From the NCBI GenBank assembly GCA_009746045.1, contig RPFO01000027.1, forward strand, positions 5,048,573 through 5,112,572: 64,000 bases of DNA, given 5' to 3'. The notes under the pieces are model-generated. The model had not been told where the DNA came from and did not search any database. It saw only the letters and a list, made by a program, of their open reading frames with translations. This DNA comes from Mesostigma viride (lineage: Eukaryota > Streptophyta > Mesostigmatophyceae > Mesostigmatales > Mesostigmataceae). Position 1 is the stretch's first letter, and each line of letters begins with the position of its first letter. The translations under genes were made by a program, and so were the position numbers. Shown one piece after another: positions 23,734 through 35,746 of this stretch.

Positions 23734-24074
23734 ACAAGGTGGGGGGGCCAAGGCCCCCCACTTATTCGGACGCACTACGCCACCAGGGGCCCTGAGGCCC
23801 TCGCCGAAAGCTTCGACCCGCCTGGTTGAGCCCGCCGACCGGCCCGGCCCCTACGCCGGGGGGCGAACGCTCGGCGGCCTTCCTTTGGGGGCTTCCCATC
23901 GCGCGCGCTCGCGCCGGCCCGCCGCACCGTCGATCCCACGCTCCGTCCCTCACGGGCACGTCCAGCACGCGTCGTACTACTAGTACATCAACCCAGTCCG
24001 AATAGTACCGTACATTGTGAGACGTCGCCGTTCAGTGCATGCAAGTATTTCCTTTCTCATTCACTAGGAACTCG

Positions 24075-24415
24075 GCTTTGAGAATGGGTGAGAAATGGTG
24101 AGAAAAAGGGTGAGATGGGTGAGAAAAAGGGTGAGAAGTGGGTGAGAATGGGTGAGAAAAGTGAGAAAATAGGGTGAGAAATGGGTGAGAATGGGTGAGA
24201 AAAGGGCAATCTCACCCGGGTGAGATTGCCCCAAAAAGGTGAAAAAAGGGGAAAAACGTGAGAAAAATCTCAAAAAAACAGGACGTGACATAAGTGAGAA
24301 AAACAAAGTGTGAAACGTGAGAAAAATCTCAAAAAAACAGGACGTGAGAAAAGTGAGAAAATCAGGACGTGAGAAAAGTGAGAAAAGTGAGAAAACACAG
24401 CGCTGAGAAACACAG
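24075..24415. repeat. Left subterminal repeats (GTGAGAAA) of the CACTA element
   Basis: More than fifteen copies of gtgagaaa or gggtgaga lie within 340 bases of the left end. Such repeats are the usual binding sites of CACTA transposition proteins. The same motif appears inverted at the right end. Confidence 0.85.
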
Positions 24416-24749
24416 CCATAATACAATATGCTGGCAGCAGACACATGCATGCAGTGCCAGTAACAACCGCTGTTCAAAACAGCACGAACAATCATGATTT
24501 TTTCATTAAATGTTTGAATAATTTAATTGTTTACAGCTGCAAGAACCCGTTGATTCAACTATTCAACACTGTTACGGCGTTATGTACATCTTCGGCATTC
24601 AATGCCTGTTCAACACATGCAGTCTGTTATGGCGTTATGACATCTCCGGCATTCATGCCTTTCATCAAATACTATATGGCAGCTAGCTAACAAAGCGGGC
24701 CGCTCGACAGGGCGTCACATGCTGACTTGAAAGTGGGACCGCTTGCTGT

Positions 24750-27700
24750 TTATTCTCGTGGTGCCTGCAAGAAATCAAGCAAACCGACACAATATATGCA
24801 AGAGGAAAAGAAATCAGATCCTTGACATAGATGTAAGCGTTCTACAATGATCTTGAGCTCATCACCACCAAACAATCCATGCAGCAAATGTGTATGGCAA
24901 ATCAAACCAAGCAACATACAATTCCACACATCCATGCATGCAAGAGGGGAAAAAAAAACAGGCCCTTGCAGATAAACATCTATACCTTCAAATGCCAAAA
25001 ACATGACATATAATTCCCCCCCAAATGAAAGCAGTGCAGCTAACCTTGGATGGTGATGCAACGCTCGACGCCGATGACATGGTATCGTCATTGCCATCGT
25101 CAGTGTCAGTCCTCCCACCACGAGCTTCCTCCTGGGCGGTCCAGTTTACCTGCAAGTAAGAGGCATACAAGGAAGTCAACTAAATCATGTTCAGGAAAAC
25201 TTAATTGCAGAAAAAAGATGCTATCAATAAATGGCGATTTTTATAGCGGAACAAAATTTCAGAAATCATAGGGGGAAAAACAACAAAACCTAATCAGCCA
25301 ACATAATTTACCATGATTACATGAACAACAATATGGCATGCATACAAGATGCAAACAACTTATTTTTAGGCACGACTAAAAAGGTATACTTACCGATGTC
25401 ATCCCCGTTGCCGTCGAGATGTCGATAGTCGCAGTACCCTGCTGCCGGGCGCGAACAAGGGCCTTTTGTTTTGCTAGGAGGGCTTCTAGCCTGGCCAGTT
25501 CTCGCTCTGCCTCCTTCAAATCCGGCTCGAGCTCCATATCCACGTCGCTGAATTCCAGTTTAGCAGGCGCAACCGACAGCACCGTCGGCGTGGCGACCTC
25601 CGCCTTGGCCTGCGCCGCTGCCGGCGTGGCGACCTCCGCCTTGGCCTGCGCCGCTGCCGGCGTGGCGACCTCCGCCTTGGCCTGCGCCGCTGCCGGCGTG
25701 GCGACCTCCGCCTTGGCCTGCGCCGCTGCCGGCGTGGCGACCTCCGCCTTGGCCTGCGCCGCCGCCGCCGTGGCAACCTCCGCCTTGGCTTTCTCCACAG
25801 CAGGCGTGGTGACTACCACCTTTGTCCCTGCCTTTGCCTCGCTGCCCTGCACCGCAGCCCCAGCCACAACTCCCTTCGCACGCTTCACAGGCACCTGCTG
25901 CGCGGACTCCTCCACCTGTCTCTTTTTCACCGGATCCTGCATGTTGGTGGGGTCCACAGAGGCAGCAGCCTTCACGGCTGCTTGGGACCGCTTGAGGACT
26001 CGGTACGCCGTCATGTCCTCGGGGTACACTCCATCAAGAGCCACCCAAGCACATATTTCCTTGCTGTTCTCGTCTTGGGGGAGGTCGTTGAGGGCGAGCT
26101 CGTAAGTCTTGCTTGCGCCGTCATGCTCGACGAACAGGATTGAGTGTGGGATCTTCCTTTTCTTGTTGATGGAGCAGACTTTACCAAACTCCCAGATCCA
26201 CTCATCCTGGTCCTTCTTAGGGTCCTCTAGGAGAAACCGCACGGCGATGAACATCCCGATTTTCGGCTGGGCATCCTTTCGGATGGTGGCCACGCGGCTG
26301 AGCTGCGGCAGAAAGTGACCAAGGCCCAGGTCGAGGGGGGTACCGCGTTCCTTTTTTATTTGGGGCTCCCGTTCCTTCTTGAGTTTCTTTGGCGGCACAT
26401 CAGCTTTCTTCTCTACTTTGTTTTTTGCGTCTTTGGAATGAACGGCGCCGCGGCCTCGGCTGCCGGCTCCCCCTCGGCCTGGGCTGCCGGCGCCGCGGCC
26501 TTGGCTGCCGGCGCCGCGGCCTTGGCTGCCGGCGCCGCGGCCTTGGCTGCCGGCGCCGCGGCCTTGGCTGCCGGCGCCGCGGCCTTGGCTGCCGGCGCCG
26601 CGGCCTTGGCTGCCGGCGCCGCGGCCTTGGCTGCCGGCGCCGCGGCCTTGGCTGCCGGCGCCGCGGTTTCTGCGGCGGGGGGAGCCGACGTGGCCGATGG
26701 GGAAGCGGCCACGGCAAGGACAGGGTTCCTTGGTGGCACAGGGGGCGGCGCCATGATATAGACGACCGACTGTTCTGAAGCTGAGGCCGGCTTTGTAGAT
26801 TGCTCAAGTGCAGCGAGCCTGGCCCGGAGGAGCGCGATTTCCTGCTCCTGGGGCGTCAGGGTGTTCTCGACCTGCGCATGCCACAATTTCGGGGAAACGG
26901 ACACAACCAACTAGGTACAATAGTTAGAGGACGTGATTTCTTGAGCTATTTGCTCATCTGACATGGGGGCGCTTGAAAATGGCAAAGGCAAAGCGGAGCC
27001 CGCCGCCTTAAGGCGGGCGTAACAGGTTGGTGGGGTGCTGGCATGCATAAATAAATGGGGTGGGGTGCTGGCATGCATAAATAAATGGGGTGGGGTGCTG
27101 GCATGCATAAATAAATGGGGTGGGGTGCTGGCATGGATTACATGTATTAAAATTTTTTTATAGGCTTGTCAGTCACTGTAGCATTTCTTAACCAGATTTA
27201 TATAAGGGCGCGTGAATGCCCACGGTTTAAAAAGAACATGGTCACGAGCATGGAGAGTGGAAAGCAACAATCTTTGCGGACGACATACAGTAAGCTAGTA
27301 GCCAGAATGCTTTCTTGCCGTAACCTACCTTGGCCGGGGCTTGTGGCTCGAGGTGAGTCTTGTCTTGCTTGGGATTCGCCATCTTGGGCTTTGGCACCCC
27401 GACCTTCACCTAAGATCGTGCGAGTGATACGACGATTGTGAGGACAAAGACAAGCAAATCAATTAAAAGAAGGAACTTGACATCGAAGCTAGCGGCAAGT
27501 ACACATTTTACTCCAATACTAATGGTGCCGGATCAGAAAATATTGCATGCATGAAGTTCGGTTGCCTTTGCATCGGGAAAAGAAAAGCATTCAGTTCGAA
27601 TAAGTCCAATGTAGAGCTTAGCTATACCTTTGGCGTGTCCAGGTTGGTTAGGTTGGCCAAGGCACCCCCCTCGTCCGGGTTGCGAATGCCGCGCTTCCCG

Positions 27701-28273
27701 CTATTTGCCTTGTACTTCGAATTCGACAAGTATCGAGACAGCTCGGCGGCTACAAATTTCCGCGCCGGCTGGAATACCGGAGCCTTGCCCGCCTTCGCGG
27801 GGTCCACTTTCTGCAATTCCTCGTACCTCCGCTTGCTGACTCAAAAACTGAGTTTGCTAATGCCCCCGCAAATCGCATATTTTTAGCAGTCTATCGACAA
27901 CTGCGGCAACTAACGCAGCATCTTGTTTAGCTTTTGGGTCCCCAAGGTGAAGGTACCTCCGCGATAGCACCGCTATCTGGCTGCGGAGGACTGCCAGCCG
28001 GTTACTCTCGGCAACAAATGGCAAAGGGACTTCCTCGCTGATCTTGTTAACACGGAATGAGCGCCACTCTTCATCTGTGGCCTTGTAAGGCCCATCCTGC
28101 TCTGCTGCCATGTAACTACCCAACCGGCGTTGGGTAGAAATTGAATCCGTTGTAGCCTGGGTCAATGCGTCGGCCGCCTGTGTTTGCGGCTCCATGGCAA
28201 CAACGACTACGTTCTGTGGACGCGGCAAATTCAACGCATACATCATCTTGAAATCGTGACCGTCCATCTGCAC
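24750..28273 (-). CDS. CACTA accessory protein: coiled coil, Ala/Lys repeats, Tudor-like domain (one frameshift)
   Basis: Six exons join in phase at five GT-AG junctions: 28,273-27,957, 27,835-27,628, 27,409-27,329, 26,871-25,394, 25,149-25,045 and 24,764-24,750 (ends APRE, stop). Exon 4 starts with a leucine-repeat helix (EQEIALLRARLAALEQ). Then come about nine AAPAAKA repeats of 21 bases, a basic stretch, and about 90 residues with W, F and DG spacing like Tudor/Agenet modules (FIAVRF, WEFGKV, ILFVEHDG). Five 36-base repeats (KAEVATPAAAQA) follow. The end is acidic and Ser-rich. Exon 4 needs one indel near 26,440, so this copy is broken there. The position beside the transposase suggests a second, DNA- or chromatin-binding transposition protein, like TNP1 in role only. 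That function is inferred. Confidence 0.75.
25571..25774. repeat. 36-base coding minisatellite, ~5 copies
   Basis: Tandem 36-base units inside exon 4 of the accessory gene, encoding twelve residues each (KAEVATPAAAQA). The copies are nearly identical, so the array is recent. Confidence 0.92.
26448..26668. repeat. 21-base coding minisatellite, ~9 copies
   Basis: Units of gccgcggccttggctgccgg plus one base, encoding AAPAAKA on the minus strand. The frame change in exon 4 lies at or just after this array, so a slippage indel is likely. Confidence 0.92.
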
Positions 28274-28627
28274 CGATCCGACGACTCATGCAGTATCCCG
28301 CTTTTTTTTCTCTCGCAGGAGAGCCGTTGGCCGGTTCACGACGCGTGCGACCACTGGTCTGCATTAACTTAACTTACCTTAAGTTCTCCAGAGAAGTGAC
28401 CCAAGCCGTCGGTTGGCACTCATCGACGTCAGCCGCAGTGTGTTGACGCGTCCGCGCGATTCACGCGGCGGCACCAAACGGCACCTACCGACAGAGGGAG
28501 CACCGCGCAACTTAAACAACGCGTTCGTTTTGAGGTCTGCTGTGGCTTCGACGATTTCGCATCAAGTCTGACGCGGGGCCTTCCGTGACTTTACATTTAC
28601 TGTCTTATTTATTCCTGAATACTAACA
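28274..28627. promoter_or_regulatory. Shared intergenic region of the two divergent CACTA genes
   Basis: About 350 bases separate the start of the accessory gene (minus) from the first possible start of the transposase gene (plus, ATG at 28,628). A bidirectional promoter is inferred from the layout. No clear TATA box is seen. Confidence 0.5.
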
Positions 28628-31600
28628 ATGGCGGATTTGAACTGTAGCATAGATGATTTTTTACAGGAGGGGGCGATCATCTGCCTGGTACCGGGGAGGA
28701 GGATGCAAAAGCGTTTGCCAGAAACTTCGCAGCTACAGTAGGCAAAATATCAGCAGACACACCACTTTATTCAGGATCCAGTAACACTGCCATAGCTAGC
28801 GCGTTGGAACTCTTGTCTATACTCGGCAGGCATTCTGCATCGGCTGCCCTAGCGGATGAGGTATTCACTTTCATCAGCAAAGTTCTGCCAGCCGGTAATT
28901 CTCTTCCAGAAAGTGTAAAAGAAGCCAAGAAAGTCATGAAGGGTTTAGGGTTAGATATGCGTGTATATGACGCGTGCCCCTGTGAAAAATATATATACAA
29001 AACAAAAGAAGTCCAGACCTGCCCTGTATGTAAAAACAATAGATATGAACAATACGAAGATAGAAATGGAGAGACAGTAACAACAAGAAGGGCACATCGC
29101 CAAGTTAGATACTTCCCTCTTATAAATCGTTTCCGCGGATTTTTTAGGATACCCGAGATGTCCAAGGCATTACGATATGCTGGAGAAACTGAAAACAAAC
29201 AAGACGAAGAAGACCCAAACCGGAAAGTCCACGGAATTAAAGGTAAAAGGCGTCCTTGTCGATTTCTTTTCTGCACGTGCTTTTTGGCTGGCTGTATACG
29301 GTTCACCCAACTCATGCTGCATATGTTGTGGTGATTTTGCTGCATATTATAACATTCGGTTGTGCCGCCCGCACTTCGGCCGTCCCGTTTACCCACCTCC
29401 CTGTTGTATAATTGCGTGCAGATACCCGAGCGATGCTGCACGTCAAGAGAATGTTCCCTCAGTTTCGGCTTGACCCACGCTTCCTTTTTTTAGCGCTTTG
29501 TTTTGATGGAGTATGTCCTAGGTGCTACATGGACCAGCACTCCAGCTGGCCATGTTTCTGTGCAATCTTGAACCTGCCTGAATGGGTCTTCATTAACAAA
29601 CATTTCTGCCCAATGGTGCTTCTGGTGGGAGGGAACAAGAAAGGTAAGGCCCCAAAGAATATGCACATTTTTCTTGACCTGATTGTAGATGAGCTGGTGA
29701 AGATGTGGGATGGGTTTTTCATTTGTGATGTGTTGGATGATGATGAGCATGGTGGGCTCCACCCGGCAAAGATTCAAGCACTGCTTTTGTTTACTGTTCA
29801 CGACTACCCGGGGTTTGGTAAGATGGTAAATATGCCAGACTCCGGGTACGACGGCTGCCTTGTGCACGGCCCTGCTTGGAAGGGCACCTATGTTTCCCAA
29901 GGGCGCATTGTTTTTCTTGGGCATGAGACCTTGCTGCCAGCTGATGACCCCCGTCGCGGTGGCAACGACAAGGAGGCGCCGCCAGACATGACGATGGAAA
30001 CCTATGTAGAGCACTGCAGAAACAACGGCCGGGAGCCGGAGCCCTTTTGCAGGCTGCCGTACTGGCCTCAACTCCTCCAACGGCACCTGATCGACGAGTT
30101 CCACCTGGGGGCGAACAACCTCTTGCGAGTCGCCAACTCCACTAGCGGTAAGTGCGGTGCTGTCTAGTGTTGTGTCACTAGTGTTTGTCGCTGTTTTTTT
30201 CCTTTTCAACATTTTGTATTTAAGGAGAATTCCATTAGGATTTATTACATGCTGTGGTTCAGTGTGTGTATTAAGTATTACTAACATTGGTATGCATTTG
30301 CGCTTGTATGGCTTTGTTTTCCTTAAATCTGCTGCCAGGGGAAGGTTGACCTACGCCATTCGGGATCGGCTGAAGGAGATGAACCTGAACCCGGAGCTGC
30401 ACATGGAGAAGACCGTGACAACCACCACTGCCATGGATGGCACAATCAAGACAACAACCAGGAGGCGGGGGTTGCATCCACCCTGCCAGCTCACCTCGCA
30501 AGAGAAGGCTGAAGTTATTGGTGAGTGTTTGCTTTTTTCTCCCAACTGTTTTCTAGGTATTTGATTCAAGTGCAATTATTTAGTTTCGCAATTTTTCTTT
30601 CTCTGGTTGTGGTTCAGTTTTCCTTTCGCACGCGTTTAGGGTCTTCTCACATTTTCAGTGCAATGTGAACAGTGCATATTGCAGTACAGTAAACGTTCGA
30701 CTTGTCACTCTCCATGTTGCATCAAGACTTGCCACTGACTTACACTTGTGGGGTTTGACTGTTTTTTTTTTTTTGTCTCCCACGCAGCCCTGGAGCGCCG
30801 AATGAAGGACAGCCTGCCCGACTGCTTCCCGGGTGATATTGTGGGGCTGCTGGCCAATGGCAAGCCAGAGAGAAAGGCCAAGACTCATGACAAGCTAGAA
30901 TTGTTTTCGAAGCGCTTACCTGTTTTGCTTAGAGGCCGCCTGCACGCAGACGCAAGAGCTGCCTTTTTGGAAACGTCTGCAGCATGGGACTCAATCTTTA
31001 GCGGTAGGGTCTTCACTCAGTACGAACTGGACGAGGTAGGTAGGGCTATGTTGAGGTCAATTGTTGCACTTGAGCGTGTTCTGCCCGCATCCGAAATGTC
31101 CAGGTCGGTTCACGCAGCGACACATTTGGCGGGGCAGATTTCAAATGTCGGTCTCCCTGACGGTAGGTCCATGGCGTGGGGTGAGAGATGCATGAACACA
31201 GCGGTTTCTGGCCACATGTCTGCACTCAATGTTGAGCACTCCATGGGCCAGTCCTTCGTCAACTTCGAGGTGCTGACGCTGCTATCCTACTTCCAGCATC
31301 GAGCCACCGGAGTAAGTTGTTTCTTATTTGAAGGTCTTTACTTCTTTCTTGTGTGTGTACATGATGTATAGCACCTTGAGTTTGTAATTCTGCATTTACA
31401 TGAAGCAATGATGGCTCATTTCATTCAGCATGGAAACTCTCCTTGTGTAAAACCTTGATGTTTCTACTCACTCTCATTTTCAAGGAAAGTGCTCTTTAAA
31501 TTGAATGCCTTCTGTATTTTTGCTTGGTGTGCTTATCATGTTTTTTTCCAATGCAGGTAAAGACCAAGCACTATGTGTGGGACCTTCTCACCAATGATCC

Positions 31601-32968
31601 GTCGCGCACCATCGAGCTGGGCAAGCGCTCGGTGAAAGACGGGTACCGGTTTTCTGAGGACGAGATGACGGCGGCAAGGGATTTGCTGGTAGAAGATGCC
31701 CTTCCCAAGGCTGATTACAGCGACCCTGCGAATGGCGACGAGGCCTACTGGTGAGCCTTGTTTTTTGCAAATGCTACTTACGCCGTCTGCTTTGGTTATT
31801 TTAATTCAGTCCTATTGAAAGGCGCCTTGGGATTAGCCATGCAATCATGTTTTACTGTCACAAAGCCAGCCCTAGTAATTAATATCTAGTTTGTTTGGTT
31901 TTACCCATCCGGGTGCCATGATCTTGCCGCCAGTAAAAGCGTCCTGTGTTGTATCTGTTTTTTTTTTTTAATAACCAATACTTAATAATAATACTCTTTG
32001 CTGGGTTATCGGTGTGCGTTTGTTTGAATGCAGGCGAGATCGCTGTGCTGACACAACGTTCAACGTGCTGGCATGGGCATCATTAAACCTGACGCCGCTT
32101 GTGCCGCAAGTCATTGTAGCGGCGTGTGGGGGCGTGAAGCGCTACGCGGATTCTTTCCACAAAGTCAGGATCCACGGGTTCAACTACCGCACGGAGGCTG
32201 CGGACCAATCCCAGGGAAAGCGGCACAAGAATGCGGGAGTTGCGGTGCATGGCCCGGGCGGTGTAGACTTTGGTTTGATCACACACATTCTGAAGGCCAG
32301 GTTAGAGTACCCACGAGGTGGCTGGGAATGGCAGCTGTTGTTGAAGGTGGAGCTTTTTGATCGCCTTCATGTCGCTCACCTGCCCCAGGAGAGGTTGGTG
32401 GTCATCAGCAGCGCAAGGCCCCCAGGTCGTCGTGCCTTGTGTTGCCAGGTGCAGTGAGCTCAGTTGGGTATGTCGTCGATGAATGCTATGCTCCCGAAAT
32501 GGTGGTAATCCCTGCCAAACTGCCATGGAGCATGGCACACCAGGCGCAATCTGCCCTCAGTAACCATGTGTATCACAGCGTGGCAGCAGATTTCCCCACC
32601 ATGCCGCAGTTTGAAGTGATTGAGGAGGGTGAGCCGATGCCACCGCCTGTGGCAAGAAGAAAGGCAAGAAGAAGGGGTCCAAGAAGAAGAAGAAGGTGGC
32701 AGCGGCAGACGTAGGTGATGGCGACGTGGTGCGCCGCGCTGGCAAGGCACCTGCTCGAGGGCGCAGCCGCAAGCGTGGTGCTCCCACAGATGCTGGACCT
32801 AGCCAGCCCACCGTTGTAATTGAGGAGGTCCCTATGGCAAAGAGGGCCAGTGGAAGGCAGCGTAAAGCTGTGAACTATTGCGACACTAGTGGGGATGACA
32901 CTATGTCATCAGAAGATGATGTTGATGCAAGCAACCCCTCGGACAGTTCTGAAGAAGATGACTATTGA
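28628..32968 (+). pseudogene. TNP2-type CACTA transposase, six exons, several frameshifts
   Basis: Exons: 28,628-29,242, 29,422-30,147, 30,339-30,520, 30,788-31,311, 31,557-31,750 and 32,034-32,968, with GT-AG ends; all junctions keep phase except exon 2 to 3. Exon 1 has CPCEKYIYKTKEVQTCPVC, the zinc-like TNP2 segment, then VRYFPLINRFRGFF. Exon 2 has FRLDPRFLFLALCFDGVCP, with the usual DP and DG, NLPEWVF, and FTVHDYPGFG. Exon 4 matches the helical region before DUF4218. Exon 6 holds HGFNYRT, KNAGVAV and LLLKVELFD (DUF4216-like), a lysine-rich nuclear signal near 32,660 and an acidic end. Frame breaks lie near 28,665, at exon 2/3, near 32,425 and near 32,645. TNP2 cuts the element ends in the nucleus. 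Confidence 0.88.
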
Positions 32969-33109
32969 TTTAATTTGGGCATGACAGCATTGTTTATGGA
33001 ATGATGTGCTGTTTTATATTGTATGAACCCTATATTGCACCTTTGTGGTGCACCCTATAATGCATATCAAAGTGGTTGTTGATTTTTTTTCACGTTAAGG
33101 ACTTAATGA

Positions 33110-33115
33110 AATAAA
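33110..33115 (+). terminator. Polyadenylation signal AATAAA after the transposase gene
   Basis: A canonical AATAAA lies 142 bases after the stop codon and before the subterminal repeats begin. Confidence 0.7.
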
Positions 33116-33142
33116 GCTCGTGATTTTTCTCGTGTTACACTC

Positions 33143-33455
33143 TTGGTGAGAAATTTCTCACCACGTTGACTTGTGATTTTTCTCGTGTTAGTGATTTTTC
33201 TCGTGTTGGTGAGAAACTTCTCAATTTTTCAATTTTCTCAATTTTCTCACTTTTTCTCACCCATTCTCACCTTTTTTCTCACTTTAGGGTTTTTTCTCAC
33301 CCAATCTCACCAAAACCCCTTTTTCTCACCAAAATCTCACCCTGGTGAGATTTTGTTGCCTAGCGTTTGCGGAAAAAAATTGAGATTTTCCTCACTTTTC
33401 TCACCTTTTTTCTCAAAGGGGTGAGAAAATTGAGGGTTTTTGAGAACTTTCTCAG
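33143..33455. repeat. Right subterminal repeats (TTTCTCAC) of the CACTA element
   Basis: Many copies of ttctcac and tttctcacc, the inverse of the left array. Local palindromes such as ggtgagaaatttctcacc (33,145-33,162) also occur. Confidence 0.85.
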
Positions 33456-33737
33456 AAACTGAGTTCCTAGTGTTACTTCCTAACAACTGAAACTCACAAT
33501 GCAGCTATGCCATGCAGGACACAATGTGGGTACCGCTTTAGCGGCAGCCATAACGACCAAACACTTCCATGCAAACTCAAATGTTCATCATTCATTAATA
33601 TTCATTGAGTGGCAATCCTTTGTAAACACATGCACCATCGGTCATGCCCACTATGACTTCATGTAGACAATGTTTTGTACATGACTCGACAGTGCCCTTG
33701 TGCGCGACCGTGGGGCGCGGCAGGCCAGCCCTGTCCA

Positions 33738-34736
33738 TTCGTGGGTGTGGTGGGGAGCTGCCATGCATGCGTGTGTTTAGGGGGTGGCTGGCATGCGTAC
33801 GTGGGTGTGGGGGGTGGCTGCCATGCGTGCGTGGGTGTGGGGGGTGGCTGGCGTGCGTATGTGGGTGTGGGGGGTGGCTGGCATGCACGTGCATGTGGGG
33901 GGTGCATGGCTGTCATGCATGCGTGCATGTGGGGGGTGGCTCGCATGCGTGCGAGGGTTTGTGGGGTGGCTGGCATGCATGCGTGGGTTTGTGGGGGGGC
34001 TGCCATGTATGCGTGCATGTGGGGGAGGGCTGGCATGTGTGCGTGGGTTTGGGGGCGGGCTGGCATGCGTGCGTGGGTGTGTGGGGGGGGCGGCATGCAT
34101 TTGCGGGTTAGCTGGGGAGCTGCCATGCATCCGTGGGTTTAGCGGGGCGCTGCCATGCGTGCCTGGGTTCGTGGGGTTACTGCCATGCGCGCGTGGGTGT
34201 GGGGGTGGCTGGCATGCGTACATTGGTGAGGGGGGTGGCTGGCATGCATAAGTGGGTTTGTGGGGGGCTGCCATGCATGCGTGCATGTGTGGGGGGGTGG
34301 CAAGCGTGTGTGGGTTTGCGGGGGGGCTGGCATGCATTCGTGGGTGTGGGGGTGGATGGCATGCATGCGTGGTTTTAGGGGATGGCTGGCATGCATGCTT
34401 GCATGTGGGGGGGGGCTGGCATGCATTCGTTGGTGTGGTGGGGAGCTGCCATGCATGCGTGGGTTTGTGGGGTGGCTGGCATGCATGCGTGGGTGTGGGG
34501 GGGGGCTGCCATGCGTGCGTGGGTTTGAGGGGGGGCTGCCATGCGTGCGTGGGTGTGGGGGGGGAGTGGCATGCATGCGTGGGTGTGGTGGGGAGCTGCC
34601 ATGCATGCGTGGGTTTAGGGGGGGGCTGGCATGCGTGCCTGGCTTTGTGGGGTGGCTGCCATGCGTGCGTGGGTGTCGGGGGTGGCTGGCATTCGCACGT
34701 TGGTGAGGGGGGTGGCTGGCATGCATAAGTGGGCCT
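33738..34736. repeat. Minisatellite of ~30-base units, array unit 1
   Basis: Repeats of the type ggctggcatgcgtgcgtggg followed by tgtggggggt, with variants carrying tttgtgggg or a longer atgcatgcgtgcatg core. The long open frames on both strands follow from a unit length near a multiple of three, and are not called genes. Confidence 0.95.
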
Positions 34737-35303
34737 GCGGTGCCCCTGATTGCTGTCTGGCCCCTAGCCATGTGGATGTGGCTGGCTGCCTGCCCACCTA
34801 TTCGCGGCATCCCCCAACCCCATGCCCCAAGGCTCGTAGCTCAAGCCTCATGGCTCATGCCCCATGTCCCCTGCCCCTTGCCCCTTGCCTGCCAGCCTAC
34901 CTGTGCTGCATACCCTTGCAGCCTCCCCTGCCTCGCCTGGCCTGGCCTGGCATGGCCTGCCCTGCCCTCTCTGCCCTCCCGCCCGCCCATGCGGTCCGAT
35001 GCCACGGATGGAAAATGAGAAGAAAAACAATATGGCCCAGCTGGCACCACAAATCACCTGGTTGATCAACCAAGGGGATAGCCTGCACAATGAGACAGAA
35101 ACACAGCAGACCCAGCAAAGCAAGATTCAGGTTGTAAGCCAGTGGAGATTACTTTTGACTTGCTTGATGAAGAAATATGACAAACCTTCTACTGTCACAC
35201 CTTCTATAAACAAATGGTTGATTGATCACCTTATACACCACGTAAACATGTTACCAGACGCGCTCTTCAGCCCAGTGAAAATCCACGCGCGAAGCAAGGC
35301 AGA

Positions 35304-35746
35304 TTATCTTACGCAGAAAGCACCATGAATGTCAGCCACTACAGCAGTAAATGACGCCCTAAACTCGTCACCAGGCAAGCATCCCGAGTGGCTTTCCATG
35401 CCCAGTACATTCCAGTAAATAGCATCACAGATCCTCTGGCAACGGACGCTCACACAGGAAATGCGAAGGACGATGAAGATGGCGTCCTGTACAGGTAAGA
35501 AAATAAAACGCAGCGCCCTGCTACGCTATGTCTTGCTACGCTAGGTGAATTCGGCCAAATGGAAAGAACGCAACCGTGGAAACGCATCAGAAAGAGAGCA
35601 GGCACAAGCCCGGTCATCGAAACAAACGACTCACCATCGGCATCGCCAGCGTACGTCCCGTGGCAACATATCCAGCGTTCATTCCAATATTGTGTGACGA
35701 CAACAGAAACTCGTCGGCCACACCCACGCCTTCCACGAACAGCAGA
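35304..35746 (-). CDS. Two-exon module of unknown gene, array unit 1 (open)
   Basis: Exon A (35,746-35,635) follows an AG acceptor (gtgaaatcag), reads LLFVEGVGVADEFLLSSHN and ends in ATG before GTGAGT. Exon B starts at 35,486 after a pyrimidine-rich acceptor ending CTGTACAG, reads DAIFIVLRISCVSVRCQRIC and FRASFTAVVADIHGAFC, and meets either GTAAGA (35,312) or a stop (35,304). A to B keeps the frame. Upstream and downstream exons are not identified, and no domain is recognised. The same module recurs in units 2-4. Confidence 0.5.

Larger units (their letters stand above)
24062..33472. mobile_element. CACTA (EnSpm-like) DNA transposon, 9,411 bases
   Basis: The ends are CACTAGGAACTC (24,062-24,073) and its exact inverse GAGTTCCTAGTG (33,461-33,472). 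The flanking TT on each side (24,060-24,061 and 33,473-33,474) is a 2-base duplication: the unoccupied site in the neighbouring array units reads ctcattacttcctaac (about 37,250, 41,323 and 45,399), and here the element sits between ctcaTT and TTacttcc. Inside are subterminal GTGAGAAA arrays and two divergent genes, one a TNP2-type transposase. CACTA ends and TNP2 together define the superfamily. Frameshifts in both genes suggest that this copy is no longer autonomous. Confidence 0.95.

Noticed and set aside
29490-30287. 265-codon frame on the minus strand opposite the transposase
   Set aside because: It is the antisense shadow of TNP2 exon 2, where motifs and splice sites support the plus strand.
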